A stretch of DNA of 7,245 nt from Streptomyces lilacinus (GCA_000715685.1 KL569475.1:73235-80479); one strand, 5' to 3'; shown: positions 1 to 6,122, counted from the stretch's first letter. Made by a program: numbers and translations. Notes: a model not told the origin generated them from the sequence alone.

Positions 1-590
1 GGGGCGAAGCCGCCGTGGGCGGTGAAGTTGCCGGTGTGGAAGCCGGAGGCGATCAGCGCGCCGACCGCGAGGACCGGGATGGCGAACTTGACGAGGGTCA
101 GCAGGTTGTTGGCCCGCGCCAGCAGGGCGACCGACCAGTAGCAGGCCAGCCACAGGGCGACCGTCAGCACCAGGGCCGTCGCCATGCCGGTGCCGGTCAG
201 CCGGCCGTCGGCGACCAGGCCGCGGGCCCAGCCGAAGTTCCACGAGGCCATGTACTGGGTGCCGGCGATGGACTCGATGGGGATCAGCGAGGCGGTCGCG
301 ATCCACACCGCCCATCCGGTGACGAAGCCCAGCACCGGGCCGTGCGAGATGGAGCCGAACCGGGCCATCGCGCCGGGCAGCGGGTAGGCGGCCCCGACCT
401 CGGCGTACGACATGGCGATCATGCCGATGAAGACGGCGCCGATCACCCACGCGACCAGGGCGGCGGGCCCCGCGACCTGAGCGGCCTGGCCGGCTCCGAA
501 GAGCCAGCCGGAGCCGAAGATGGAGCCCAGTCCGATCATGATGAGGGCGAAGAGGCTGAGGCCCTTCCGACCGGCCGCGCTCATGTCCAC
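1..590 (-). CDS. APC-family amino-acid permease, N-terminal part (YveA-like), cut by window edge
   Basis: The frame encodes 196 complete codons of a membrane transporter and continues past base 1. TM1 (about residues 11-35) carries the glycine-rich IGLGSIFGSGWLFGA segment, the unwound substrate-binding helix of APC transporters. TM2 (about 44-66) is followed by SYAEVGAAYPLPGAMARF (61-78), the conserved loop region. Further hydrophobic helices lie near 84-108, 136-158 and 163-183. The stretches IPIESIAGTQYMASW and SGFHTGNF resemble, from memory, the Bacillus aspartate/proton symporter YveA group, so uptake of aspartate or a related amino acid is a guess. I chose the GTG at 590 because GGGAAG (597-602) sits six bases upstream. 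An in-frame ATG at 584 is the alternative but is poorly spaced. The gene lies downstream of the PIG-L gene, separated by a terminator-like hairpin and about 245 bp, so it probably has its own promoter. Confidence 0.88.
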   Translation of the reverse strand, partial: MDMSAAGRKGLSLFALIMIGLGSIFGSGWLFGAGQAAQVAGPAALVAWVIGAVFIGMIAMSYAEVGAAYPLPGAMARFGSISHGPVLGFVTGWAVWIATASLIPIESIAGTQYMASWNFGWARGLVADGRLTGTGMATALVLTVALWLACYWSVALLARANNLLTLVKFAIPVLAVGALIASGFHTGNFTAHGGFA

Positions 591-712
591 GTTGTGCTTC
601 CCGTTCTGCCTCGGGGCTTGTACCGGCCGCCCGCGCACCGGCCTTCGTCCGTTTCGCCGCGCGGATCGACCCCGGGAGCGGACACCGGACGGGGCACACG
701 ACGAGCCGGGAC

Positions 713-718
713 ATAGTA
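713..718 (-). promoter_or_regulatory. Possible -10 element for the permease gene
   Basis: Read on the minus strand this is TACTAT, a fair match to the TAnnnT -10 pattern in an otherwise GC-only region, about 120 bp before the permease start. No convincing -35 hexamer lies 16-19 bp further upstream, so this is only a candidate. Confidence 0.22.
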
Positions 719-736
719 CGACAAGCAGCAGAAACG

Positions 737-773
737 GCCCGCATCGCCCCCCCTCTCCCCAGGCGATGCCGGC
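737..773. promoter_or_regulatory. Dyad with G-rich loop upstream of permease
   Basis: Arms GCATCGCC (741-748) and GGCGATGC (762-769) are perfect inverse complements. They extend by three more pairs (737-739 with 771-773) across one C/C mismatch. On the minus strand the 13-base loop is almost pure purine (GGGGAGAGGGGG within it). It lies between the PIG-L terminator and the permease start. It could be a second terminator hairpin for PIG-L or an operator just upstream of the candidate -10 element. Confidence 0.4.
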
Positions 774-796
774 TACGTCGTGACGGTCCGCGAAAC

Positions 797-839
797 GATG
801 ATCCCTTGCGCCGGACGCCGCGACGCGGCCGGGATCATC
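797..839 (-). terminator. Hairpin terminator of the PIG-L gene
   Basis: GATGATCCC (797-805) and GGGATCATC (831-839) form a perfect 9-bp stem. Inside it a second small stem, GCCGC with GCGGC, can form. The stop codon of the deacetylase gene (835-837) lies in the stem itself. There is no T-run, which is common for terminators in high-GC actinomycetes. Confidence 0.6.
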
Positions 840-2658
840 CGCCCCGTGGGGCCGGGCCACCGGCCAACGGAACGCCGGTGCGGCGGGACTGGGCGACGGA
901 GGCCGGGGAGTCCTCGCTGCGGGCCGTCTCCGACGGGATCGCGGGGCGCGTCGTGCGTCCGGCCGGCGGGGTGTGTCCGGGGAGGCGCAGGGTGCCCCAG
1001 ACGTACGGGTCGGCCTGGGCACCCCCGTACGGGGACCAGGCGAGCCGGGACCGGCCGGTCCTGTCACGGGTGTCGGAGTCGTAGACGAGGACGTTCGCGG
1101 TGAGACGTTCGGGATCGACGGGGGCCGGGAGCTCGCCCAGCGGGATCTTCATCTCGACGGTGTAGCCCCGGTACGGCTCGGTGACCGTGGAGGCGACGCG
1201 CAGGCCGGGGGCGGTCCGGGCCGCCGGGCCCTGGTGGTTGTCGCCGTCGCGCTCGGCGCAGGGGCCGCCGCCCGCGGTGAAGGGCAGGACGGCGGCCTTG
1301 AACGTGGTCGAGGTGTCGTCGGAGCGGCCCCGCGGGTCGAGGTCGATCTCGACGGAGTCGGTGCGCCAGTGCCGCTTGCAGTCGTCCCGGCCGTCGAGCG
1401 CGGCGCCCTTCGCGTCGTCCGTCACCCGGACCAGGACGTACAGGTCGTCGCCGCGCCGGGCGAAGCGGGCGCCGGCCGCGCAGTCCTCCTCGCCGGCGCA
1501 GCGCTCGCCCTCCCAGTGCCCGAGCCTCAGCTCGGGTCCGGGATATTCGCCCGGTCCCGCCGCGCCGTCCACGACGGGGGCCTTCGCGACGGCGGGGACG
1601 GTGGCGGACGGGCGGGGCGGGTAGGCGGGCTGGGCGCCGTTGGCCAGCCACGGCATCCTCATCCGCCGCGTCCAGTCGCGGAATTCGGCGTACAGCGGGC
1701 GCAGCCCGGACTGGGGGCGGTCCGGTGCCGGCACGGGCCTGCCGTTCTCGGCGAGAACCGTGAACCACTCGCAGGGGAGCCTCTCCCCGGGGGTGTCGAC
1801 CTTGGCCGGCAGCGCGCCGAAGCCCTGGGTGACGTACGTGCGGGCGGCGTCCCGCTCGATCTGCGCCCACGTCTTCCCGTTCGCGCGGGAGCGCGCACCG
1901 GGCCAGACGCCGATGACGGGCAGTCCGGTGCGCGGATCCGCGGCCCGCCGCGCGGCACAGCGCGGCCCGGCGGGACCGTTGAACCCCCAGCTCTGGGTGA
2001 GGAGCCGGGACGGCTTCCAGGGCTTGTACCCCTCGCCGGTGATCTGCTCGGGGAACGCCCTCGGGTCGCCGGCCAGCGTGAACGCCTCGATCGCGAGGCG
2101 CCCGGCCTGCTGGTGGCCGCCGTGCTGGTCGAAGGGGCGCGGGTCCATGGTGACCACCGTGGTCGGGGTGGTCGCCCGGATCAGCCGGACGAGCCGCTCG
2201 AGGGTGTCCGTCGGCCGCCGCGGGGCCCTGTTCCAGACCTCGGCGGTCAGCGGAGCCGACAGCGTGTACCAGAAGTCCTGCTTGTCGAGGTAGAAGACGT
2301 TGCGGATGCCGGCGAGCCCGACGGCCCGGCGTTCCTCGCGCTCGCGGATCACGCCGAGGGCGGCCCCCTCCTCGAGACCGACGGCGTTCCCGCCGCCCTC
2401 GCCCCGCGTGATGGTGACGACGCCCGTACTGAGCCGGTCCTTCTCCTTCCACTGCCCGAACGTGGCCAGCGACTGGAACTCGTCGTCCGGGTGGGCGCCG
2501 ACGAACAGGACGTCGGTGTGCGCGGGACCCGAGCGACTGCCGGGCGCGCCGGCCTCGCTCCCCGCCCCGCACGCGGCCAGGGCGGGCAGCACCGCGACGA
2601 GCCCGGCCGCCGCGAGCAGGGCGGCCGGCAGGGCGCGCCGAGGCGTGTGCGGTCTCAC
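835..2658 (-). CDS. PIG-L/LmbE-type deacetylase lipoprotein with CBM9-like domain
   Basis: This 607-residue protein begins with a lipoprotein signal peptide: basic MRPHTPRR, a hydrophobic stretch to 28, and lipobox LAAC with acceptor Cys30. It is therefore probably anchored outside the membrane. The PIG-L domain (about 47-300) has the GAHPDDE motif (54-60). H56 and D59 fit zinc ligands and D58 the catalytic base. A second motif, HGGH (179-182), supplies the third ligand, H182. By analogy with MshB the zinc set looks complete. The family hydrolyses N-acetyl groups from GlcNAc-like sugars, but the substrate here is unknown. From about 358 to 560 a CBM9-like beta domain follows, with LYVLVRVTDD, the DSVEIDLDPRG region and WGTLRL. 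A Pro/Ser/Thr-rich tail ends the protein. The start is GTG, with AAGGGA (2667-2672) eight bases upstream. It lies 73 bp after the unknown gene and may be read through with it. Confidence 0.9.
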   Translation of the reverse strand: MRPHTPRRALPAALLAAAGLVAVLPALAACGAGSEAGAPGSRSGPAHTDVLFVGAHPDDEFQSLATFGQWKEKDRLSTGVVTITRGEGGGNAVGLEEGAALGVIREREERRAVGLAGIRNVFYLDKQDFWYTLSAPLTAEVWNRAPRRPTDTLERLVRLIRATTPTTVVTMDPRPFDQHGGHQQAGRLAIEAFTLAGDPRAFPEQITGEGYKPWKPSRLLTQSWGFNGPAGPRCAARRAADPRTGLPVIGVWPGARSRANGKTWAQIERDAARTYVTQGFGALPAKVDTPGERLPCEWFTVLAENGRPVPAPDRPQSGLRPLYAEFRDWTRRMRMPWLANGAQPAYPPRPSATVPAVAKAPVVDGAAGPGEYPGPELRLGHWEGERCAGEEDCAAGARFARRGDDLYVLVRVTDDAKGAALDGRDDCKRHWRTDSVEIDLDPRGRSDDTSTTFKAAVLPFTAGGGPCAERDGDNHQGPAARTAPGLRVASTVTEPYRGYTVEMKIPLGELPAPVDPERLTANVLVYDSDTRDRTGRSRLAWSPYGGAQADPYVWGTLRLPGHTPPAGRTTRPAIPSETARSEDSPASVAQSRRTGVPLAGGPAPRGG

Positions 2659-2699
2659 AGGAACCGTCCCTTCCGTGCTCGGGCGCCTCGACGGTGACG

Positions 2700-2717
2700 G
2701 AGGGGCCCGGTCCCCTC
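2700..2717. terminator. Small hairpin between the unknown gene and the PIG-L gene
   Basis: GAGGGG (2700-2705) and CCCCTC (2712-2717) form a perfect 6-bp GC-rich stem with a 6-base loop, 15 bp past the stop codon of the upstream gene. It may attenuate transcription into the deacetylase gene or protect an mRNA end. It has no T-run, so full termination is uncertain. Confidence 0.35.
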
Positions 2718-2745
2718 AGCGGCCGGTCACCTCAGTGGCCGGTCA
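2714..2745. repeat. Perfectly adjacent 16-bp tandem repeat over a stop codon
   Basis: CCTCAGCGGCCGGTCA (2714-2729) is followed directly by CCTCAGTGGCCGGTCA (2730-2745); 15 of 16 bases agree. The second copy holds the last codons and TGA stop (2732-2734) of the unknown gene, and the first copy is an extra copy beyond the stop. The first copy overlaps the 2700-2717 hairpin by four bases. Confidence 0.8.
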
Positions 2746-3721
2746 GCTCCTCGAGGACCACGGAAACCCTCGCCGCCGCCTGTCGCAGGCCCTGGTCGTC
2801 GCCGGCCGTGGCCAGGTACTCCTCCAGGGCCGCCCTCATCTCGGCCGCCTTCGCTGCGTATGCGTCGTTCTTGGCCAGCAACCAGTTCCTGTCCCCGATC
2901 TTGAACTTGTAATCCCCGAGCACCCGGTCGCACTCCGGCCGGAACCTGCCGAGCGTCGCGCGGAGCCCGTGGGGGACGGTGTCGTCCTTGAACGCCGCCG
3001 CGACGGCCGCCCGCAGCTCGACGAAACCGCTCCTGATCCGCGTGCGGCGTTCCATGAGGGCGGCCTGGTCCCGCGCCAGGTCCAGCCGGCCCGTCGCCCG
3101 CCTGCCGCGCGGCACCGGCAGCGCTCCCGCGGGTTTGAACGCCGCCGGCGTGGCCGGGGCGCCCCATTCGATCAGCTCGTCGAACCCGTCGTAGATCTCC
3201 TCGGCGATACGGGCCTGGGTGGCCCAGGGAGCCACGTACGCGTCCACGAACGCGCTCTCCGCCCGCTTCCGCTCGATCGCCTGCTCGCGGCCGGTGGCAC
3301 TCTGGGGCGGTCGCAGGTGCGCGGGGGCGTGCTGATTGAAGTAGGCCGTCATCTCGTCGCGGCGATAGAACTTCTCGCCCTTTTCCAGCAATTCCTTGTT
3401 CTTGTAGTGCGTCGCGACGACACGGCGCAGCTGCGAGCTCGTCTCGTGGTACCGACGGCTCGGCATGAACTCGCCGCTCGTGTCGGTGAACACCGGATGG
3501 CCCGGAATCTCCTCCTCGGGCACGCCGAGCTTGGCCCGCAATTCGTGGAGCGGTCGTACCTCGCCCGCTTGCGCGGTGAACGCGGCACCGCCCGTGCCCG
3601 CGGCCGTCCCCCCGGCCGGACTGTCCGTTAGGTCGGCAGTGACCCGGGCAGGGCGTGCCGGCGCAGGATCGTGCGGGGCTTCCTCAGGCTCTTCGTGCGA
3701 CGCGCCGAGCGGCGGGCACAT
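2732..3721 (-). CDS. Unrecognised soluble protein, coupled to the NIS-like synthetase gene
   Basis: I do not recognise this 329-residue protein. It has no signal peptide or membrane helix, so it should be cytoplasmic. Residues 1-55 are Pro/Ala/Gly-rich and probably disordered. From about 56 on it is charged and largely helical, with a region rich in aromatic and basic residues (SRRYHETSSQLRRVVATHY, 88-106), a KNKELLEKGEKFYRRDEM stretch and long Ala/Glu/Arg helices near 210-245 and 285-328. Cysteines occur only at 2 and 264, and I see no nucleotide-binding or metal motif. The ATG at 3721 lies inside the upstream gene, overlapping it by 38 bp, and has no Shine-Dalgarno sequence, which suggests translational coupling. 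Codons 1-55 are less GC3-biased than the rest, so a later start (GTG codon 66 or ATG codon 86) cannot be excluded. The tight overlap implies a role linked to the synthetase. Confidence 0.75.
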   Translation of the reverse strand: MCPPLGASHEEPEEAPHDPAPARPARVTADLTDSPAGGTAAGTGGAAFTAQAGEVRPLHELRAKLGVPEEEIPGHPVFTDTSGEFMPSRRYHETSSQLRRVVATHYKNKELLEKGEKFYRRDEMTAYFNQHAPAHLRPPQSATGREQAIERKRAESAFVDAYVAPWATQARIAEEIYDGFDELIEWGAPATPAAFKPAGALPVPRGRRATGRLDLARDQAALMERRTRIRSGFVELRAAVAAAFKDDTVPHGLRATLGRFRPECDRVLGDYKFKIGDRNWLLAKNDAYAAKAAEMRAALEEYLATAGDDQGLRQAAARVSVVLEELTGH

Positions 3722-5024
3722 CCGTGGCGGCGCGCGTGGCGGCGGGGCGCCACGTCGGCGGGACTCCGGTGTCGACCAGGCGCCATTCTCCGGGGGAATG
3801 CAGTTGGTCGTCGTAGTAGAAGACGGTGTCGGGCAGCGGGACAGCTGCTCCGCCGTACCGGGTGAACGCCTCTGCCGCCGCCTGCTGAAGCCGTCGGGGG
3901 TCCACGCCGAGGGTGTCCCGCGCGACCTCGGCCAGGCGGTGCAGCGCGTGGTGGCCCATGAAGCTGTCGTACGTCAGGCTGTACACCCGCTCCCGCGGCA
4001 TGCGGATGTCGCGGGAGAGCACGTTGACCGGCGGCAGCTCGCGGCGGAGGCCCAGGTCGCGCCGGGCGTGCGGGTCGACGTAGACGGCGCAGTCGCGGTA
4101 GACGACGGCGGTGCGGCGTGCGTGCGCGTCGAAGGAGAACAGCGTGTTCTGGCCGTGCAACTCCAGCGTGCAGCCGGTGGTCCGCGCCGCTTGCACCCAC
4201 AGCCGCACCATGGGGGCGATGACGCGCCGGCCGATCCAGCGCCCGGGGTCCTCGACGCTGCGATCGACGAGTTGTTCGAGCAGCGTCGGATCGTCGGGGC
4301 GGGTGAAGTCCCCGCCGTAGAGCGCGAAGAGCGGCACGGTGTATTCGGGTGGACGCACCCCGATGTCCGCGCTGTCCGCTCCGCCCGGTGCCGGGTCGGC
4401 GGGGCCGACGGCCGTGCCGGCCCGGGGGTCCGTCTCGCGGATCAAGAACCCCCAGGCCTCCTGCGGATCGTCGCCGAGCACGCCCGCCGCCACCTCGGGG
4501 AGCATCGGTACGCCGGCCTTCCCGAGCTCGTCGGCCACCCACAGGTGGAGGTTCAGGATCGGGCGGCGCAGCCGCCGCGTGAAGCGCGACAGGCGCTTCG
4601 GGTAGTGCAGTTTGAGGAAATGGGCGGGGACCTCCCGGTCCCCCAGCCGGTCGACGAAGACGGTACGGGCGTTGGCCGAGGGAACCACCCACGCGTCGGG
4701 TCCCCGTTCGACCTTCTGGAGGATGTCCCGCCCGGGCAGGACGTCGCAGTCCAGCGTCTCCGGGTGGACGGGGAGAAGAAAGCGGTCGTCCTCGCGGTAG
4801 AGCCCGATCAGGTCCGACTTCTCCCCGCCGCGGAAGAAGTGCCCGAAGGCGTCGGGTATCCAGAAGGTCGACACGGCGAAGCGGGCGTGGCCGCGCTGCG
4901 GGTGGTACGCGTCGCGGATGTCCAGGTAGTCGGAGAAGGCGCTGTAGTCGCGCGTGCCGACCCCGAGGTATCTCTCGGCGTACTGCCAGACCTGTAAGCG
5001 ATCACCGGCAGTTTCAAGGATCAC
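3684..5024 (-). CDS. Short IucA/IucC-like (NIS siderophore synthetase family) protein
   Basis: NIS synthetases adenylate a carboxylate such as citrate or succinate and join it to an amine or alcohol. This 446-residue protein shows the family's landmarks in order: an HPQRGHARF segment (41-49) in place of the HPxxK-type motif, LPVHPETL (84-91) for the PVHPWQ motif, SANARTVF (116-123) for the TSS-x-RT nucleotide loop, FLKLHYPKRLSRFTRRLRRP (136-155), GFLIRE (192-197), the hallmark ELHGQN (288-293) and YRDC (309-312). Usual members have about 580-620 residues. Here the first 110-120 are missing, and an in-frame TGA (5052-5054) lies just ahead of the start, so the truncation is not a start-calling error. 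The start is GTG with GGGGGA (5028-5033) upstream. Codon 10 is TTA. The C-terminal end (about 345-446) differs from typical FhuF-like tails. The substrate is unknown, and some adenylation residues are altered, so activity is not certain. Confidence 0.82.
   Translation of the reverse strand: MILETAGDRLQVWQYAERYLGVGTRDYSAFSDYLDIRDAYHPQRGHARFAVSTFWIPDAFGHFFRGGEKSDLIGLYREDDRFLLPVHPETLDCDVLPGRDILQKVERGPDAWVVPSANARTVFVDRLGDREVPAHFLKLHYPKRLSRFTRRLRRPILNLHLWVADELGKAGVPMLPEVAAGVLGDDPQEAWGFLIRETDPRAGTAVGPADPAPGGADSADIGVRPPEYTVPLFALYGGDFTRPDDPTLLEQLVDRSVEDPGRWIGRRVIAPMVRLWVQAARTTGCTLELHGQNTLFSFDAHARRTAVVYRDCAVYVDPHARRDLGLRRELPPVNVLSRDIRMPRERVYSLTYDSFMGHHALHRLAEVARDTLGVDPRRLQQAAAEAFTRYGGAAVPLPDTVFYYDDQLHSPGEWRLVDTGVPPTWRPAATRAATDVPAARRVARRA
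4995..4997 (-). promoter_or_regulatory. In-frame TTA (Leu) codon at position 10 of the NIS-like gene
   Basis: Plus-strand bases TAA at 4995-4997 read TTA on the minus strand, in frame as Leu10. I found no other in-frame TTA in the genes of this window. In Streptomyces such codons need the bldA-encoded tRNA and delay translation to later growth stages. The regulatory meaning is inferred from that knowledge. Confidence 0.85.
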
Positions 5025-5179
5025 CGTTCCCCCACTCTTCCCGGCGGAGTCTCAGGCGACGGTGCGGCGACTCCCCGCCGTGTGCCGCCCGACGGACGCA
5101 CAGGAGGCCGAGAGGTCGTGGCAGCGCGTCACGGCACGGCCACTGGGTCGGTGGCGGCGCGTTGCGGACGTACGCCGCC

Positions 5180-5203
5180 GAAACAGGCCGGACGGCCTGG
5201 TTC
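5180..5203. promoter_or_regulatory. 24-bp dyad, operator candidate for the NIS-like operon
   Basis: The core CAGGCCGGACGGCCTG (5184-5199) is a 7-bp inverted repeat around a GA centre. Beyond one mismatched pair it extends by GAA on the left and TTC on the right, giving 10 of 11 paired positions. It lies about 156 bp before the GTG start at 5024, just downstream of the weak promoter candidate. The 2-bp centre is too tight for a good RNA hairpin and fits a dimeric repressor site better. Confidence 0.4.
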
Positions 5204-5311
5204 AGCGGAGCGCATCGCCCGCGCACTAGCTTTTCCCCCGCGCCCCGCCGCAAAACCTGGACCGCCCGCGGTCGGCCGGCGCGGGCCTGCTCGGGGGCGG
5301 GGAGAGACGCC

Positions 5312-5347
5312 GAGGGCCGGATCCCGCCCGCGCGGGATCCGGCCCTC
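5312..5347 (-). terminator. Strong terminator of the secreted-protein gene
   Basis: Left arm GAGGGCCGGATCCCGC (5312-5327) and right arm GCGGGATCCGGCCCTC (5332-5347) form a perfect 16-bp stem with a 4-base loop. It sits 53 bp past the stop at 5401-5403. There is no T-run, but the stem is very stable and insulates the next operon. Confidence 0.88.
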
Positions 5348-5400
5348 ACAGGCGGCATGCCTGTTCAGTCATTCAGTGACCGCGATCGATCCGATGCCGT

Positions 5401-5985
5401 TCAGACCGTGAACTTCGCGTAGTCGACCTTGCAGACGACCATCGGCGTGGCGGCCCCGGAGCAGCCCTTGGGCAGCGCCGTCCACACCCAGCCCGGGGTG
5501 ACGAACGAGCCGTGCATCTCGTTCTGCACGTACAGGCTCCTCGGGCGCTTGACCTTCGTGGTGACCTCATTGACCGTGGGAGTCGGGTCGGCGCCGTTGA
5601 TGAAGGTCCATTTACCCTCGGCGACGGCGCTGTTGTTCTTGCCGTCGAGCAGGCGCGCGCGGATCTCCCCGGTGATCTGCGGCCCGTCGGGGCCGATCGC
5701 CGCACAGAAGAAGCTGGCGGTGGCGGTCACCTCGGTGGGGTTGCCGGCAGTCCACTTCGACTTGCCGTTCCACTCGCACAGCACGGTGCGGGCCGGGCCC
5801 GGCTTGCCGGTCCTGGGGTCGACCTTGGCTGCCCGGGCGGTGAAGGTCGTGCCGCCCGCCTCGGTGGTGACGGGCTCCGCGGCCGGAGCCGGTCGGTGGT
5901 TGTCGGCGTGCGCCGTGCCGGCCAGGACGCCGAGTCCGAGCACGGCGGTGGTGGCGACGGTCGTGGCAGTACGTAGCACCTGCAA
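5401..5985 (-). CDS. Small secreted protein with four cysteines, unknown function
   Basis: The 194-residue product has a clear Sec signal peptide: Arg5 in a short n-region, hydrophobic core about 9-24, and an AHA site with likely cleavage after Ala27. The mature protein of about 167 residues starts with a Pro/Glu-rich linker and holds exactly four cysteines (70, 94, 175, 185), compatible with two disulfides. The composition (many Thr, Val, Gly and aromatic residues, few long helices) suggests a beta-rich extracellular fold. I do not recognise a family. The start is TTG at 5985: GGGGGA (5991-5996) sits five bases upstream, while the nearby GTG at 5979 would be too far from any Shine-Dalgarno sequence. 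It lies 158 bp after the AraC gene in the same direction, with its own terminator, so it may be a single-gene unit, possibly under that regulator. Confidence 0.82.
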   Translation of the reverse strand: MQVLRTATTVATTAVLGLGVLAGTAHADNHRPAPAAEPVTTEAGGTTFTARAAKVDPRTGKPGPARTVLCEWNGKSKWTAGNPTEVTATASFFCAAIGPDGPQITGEIRARLLDGKNNSAVAEGKWTFINGADPTPTVNEVTTKVKRPRSLYVQNEMHGSFVTPGWVWTALPKGCSGAATPMVVCKVDYAKFTV

Positions 5986-5996
5986 GGAAATCCCCC
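5986..5996 (-). promoter_or_regulatory. Ribosome binding site that fixes a TTG start
   Basis: GGGGGA (5991-5996, minus strand) followed by TTTCC lies directly before TTG at 5985. A second purine run, AAGGAG, is about 10 bases further upstream. Both favour the TTG over the GTG two codons later. Confidence 0.55.
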
Positions 5997-6080
5997 GTTT
6001 CTCCTTGTTGATCCTCTTGGTTCAGCGCGGCCACCCGACGCGCCGGAGACCGGTCCCGGCCGGCCGAACGCATCCCCCGT

Positions 6081-6090
6081 GGCAGCTGCC
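6081..6090. promoter_or_regulatory. 10-bp palindrome between the AraC gene and the secreted-protein gene
   Basis: GGCAGCTGCC is a perfect palindrome about 100 bp upstream of the secreted-protein start. It could be a regulator half of a larger site, but palindromes of this length occur by chance in GC-rich DNA. Confidence 0.2.
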
Positions 6091-6122
6091 GTCCAGCATT
6101 CCGGGAGCACGGTCGGACGTCG

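Larger units (their letters stand above)
5025..5400. other. Non-coding gap upstream of the NIS-like gene
   Basis: This 376-bp stretch holds the terminator of the secreted-protein gene (5312-5347), a GACCGC/GCGGTC palindrome with a 2-bp centre (5260-5273), a long dyad (5180-5203) and a weak stem CGGCG/CGCCG (5065-5080). ORFs crossing it on both strands have no recognisable protein content. It should contain the promoter of the 5024-2732 operon. The best candidate is TTGCGG, then 17 bp, then GCTAGT on the minus strand, around 5225-5253, and it is weak. I see no iron-box-like sequence. Confidence 0.55.

Noticed and set aside
15..716. 233-codon plus-strand ORF at the window start
   Set aside because: It is antisense to the permease, whose minus-strand translation has textbook transporter motifs.
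973..2697. 574-codon plus-strand ORF opposite the PIG-L gene
   Set aside because: Its protein is low-complexity Gly/Arg/Ala with no domain, while the opposite strand has a signal peptide, catalytic motifs and a sugar-binding domain. It is a typical shadow frame in high-GC DNA.
3624..3642. GTTAGGTC-containing stretch as an iron box
   Set aside because: Only a half-site resembles the TTAGG element, it has no inverted partner, and it lies inside a coding region.
3465..4997. 510-codon plus-strand ORF opposite the NIS-like gene
   Set aside because: It runs antisense to clear family motifs, has no credible start context and its composition is repetitive Val/Gly/Arg.
5014..5358. 114-codon minus-strand ORF upstream of the NIS-like gene, a possible missing N-terminus
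   Set aside because: It is Arg/Pro/Ala-rich with no resemblance to IucA/IucC N-terminal regions, includes the terminator sequence, and overlaps the next gene in another frame.
5082..5411. Plus-strand ORF in the gap, with AGGAGG at 5103-5108 ahead of a GTG at 5119
   Set aside because: The spacing is long, the frame runs through the strong terminator into the end of the converging gene, and the protein is low-complexity. It is probably chance.
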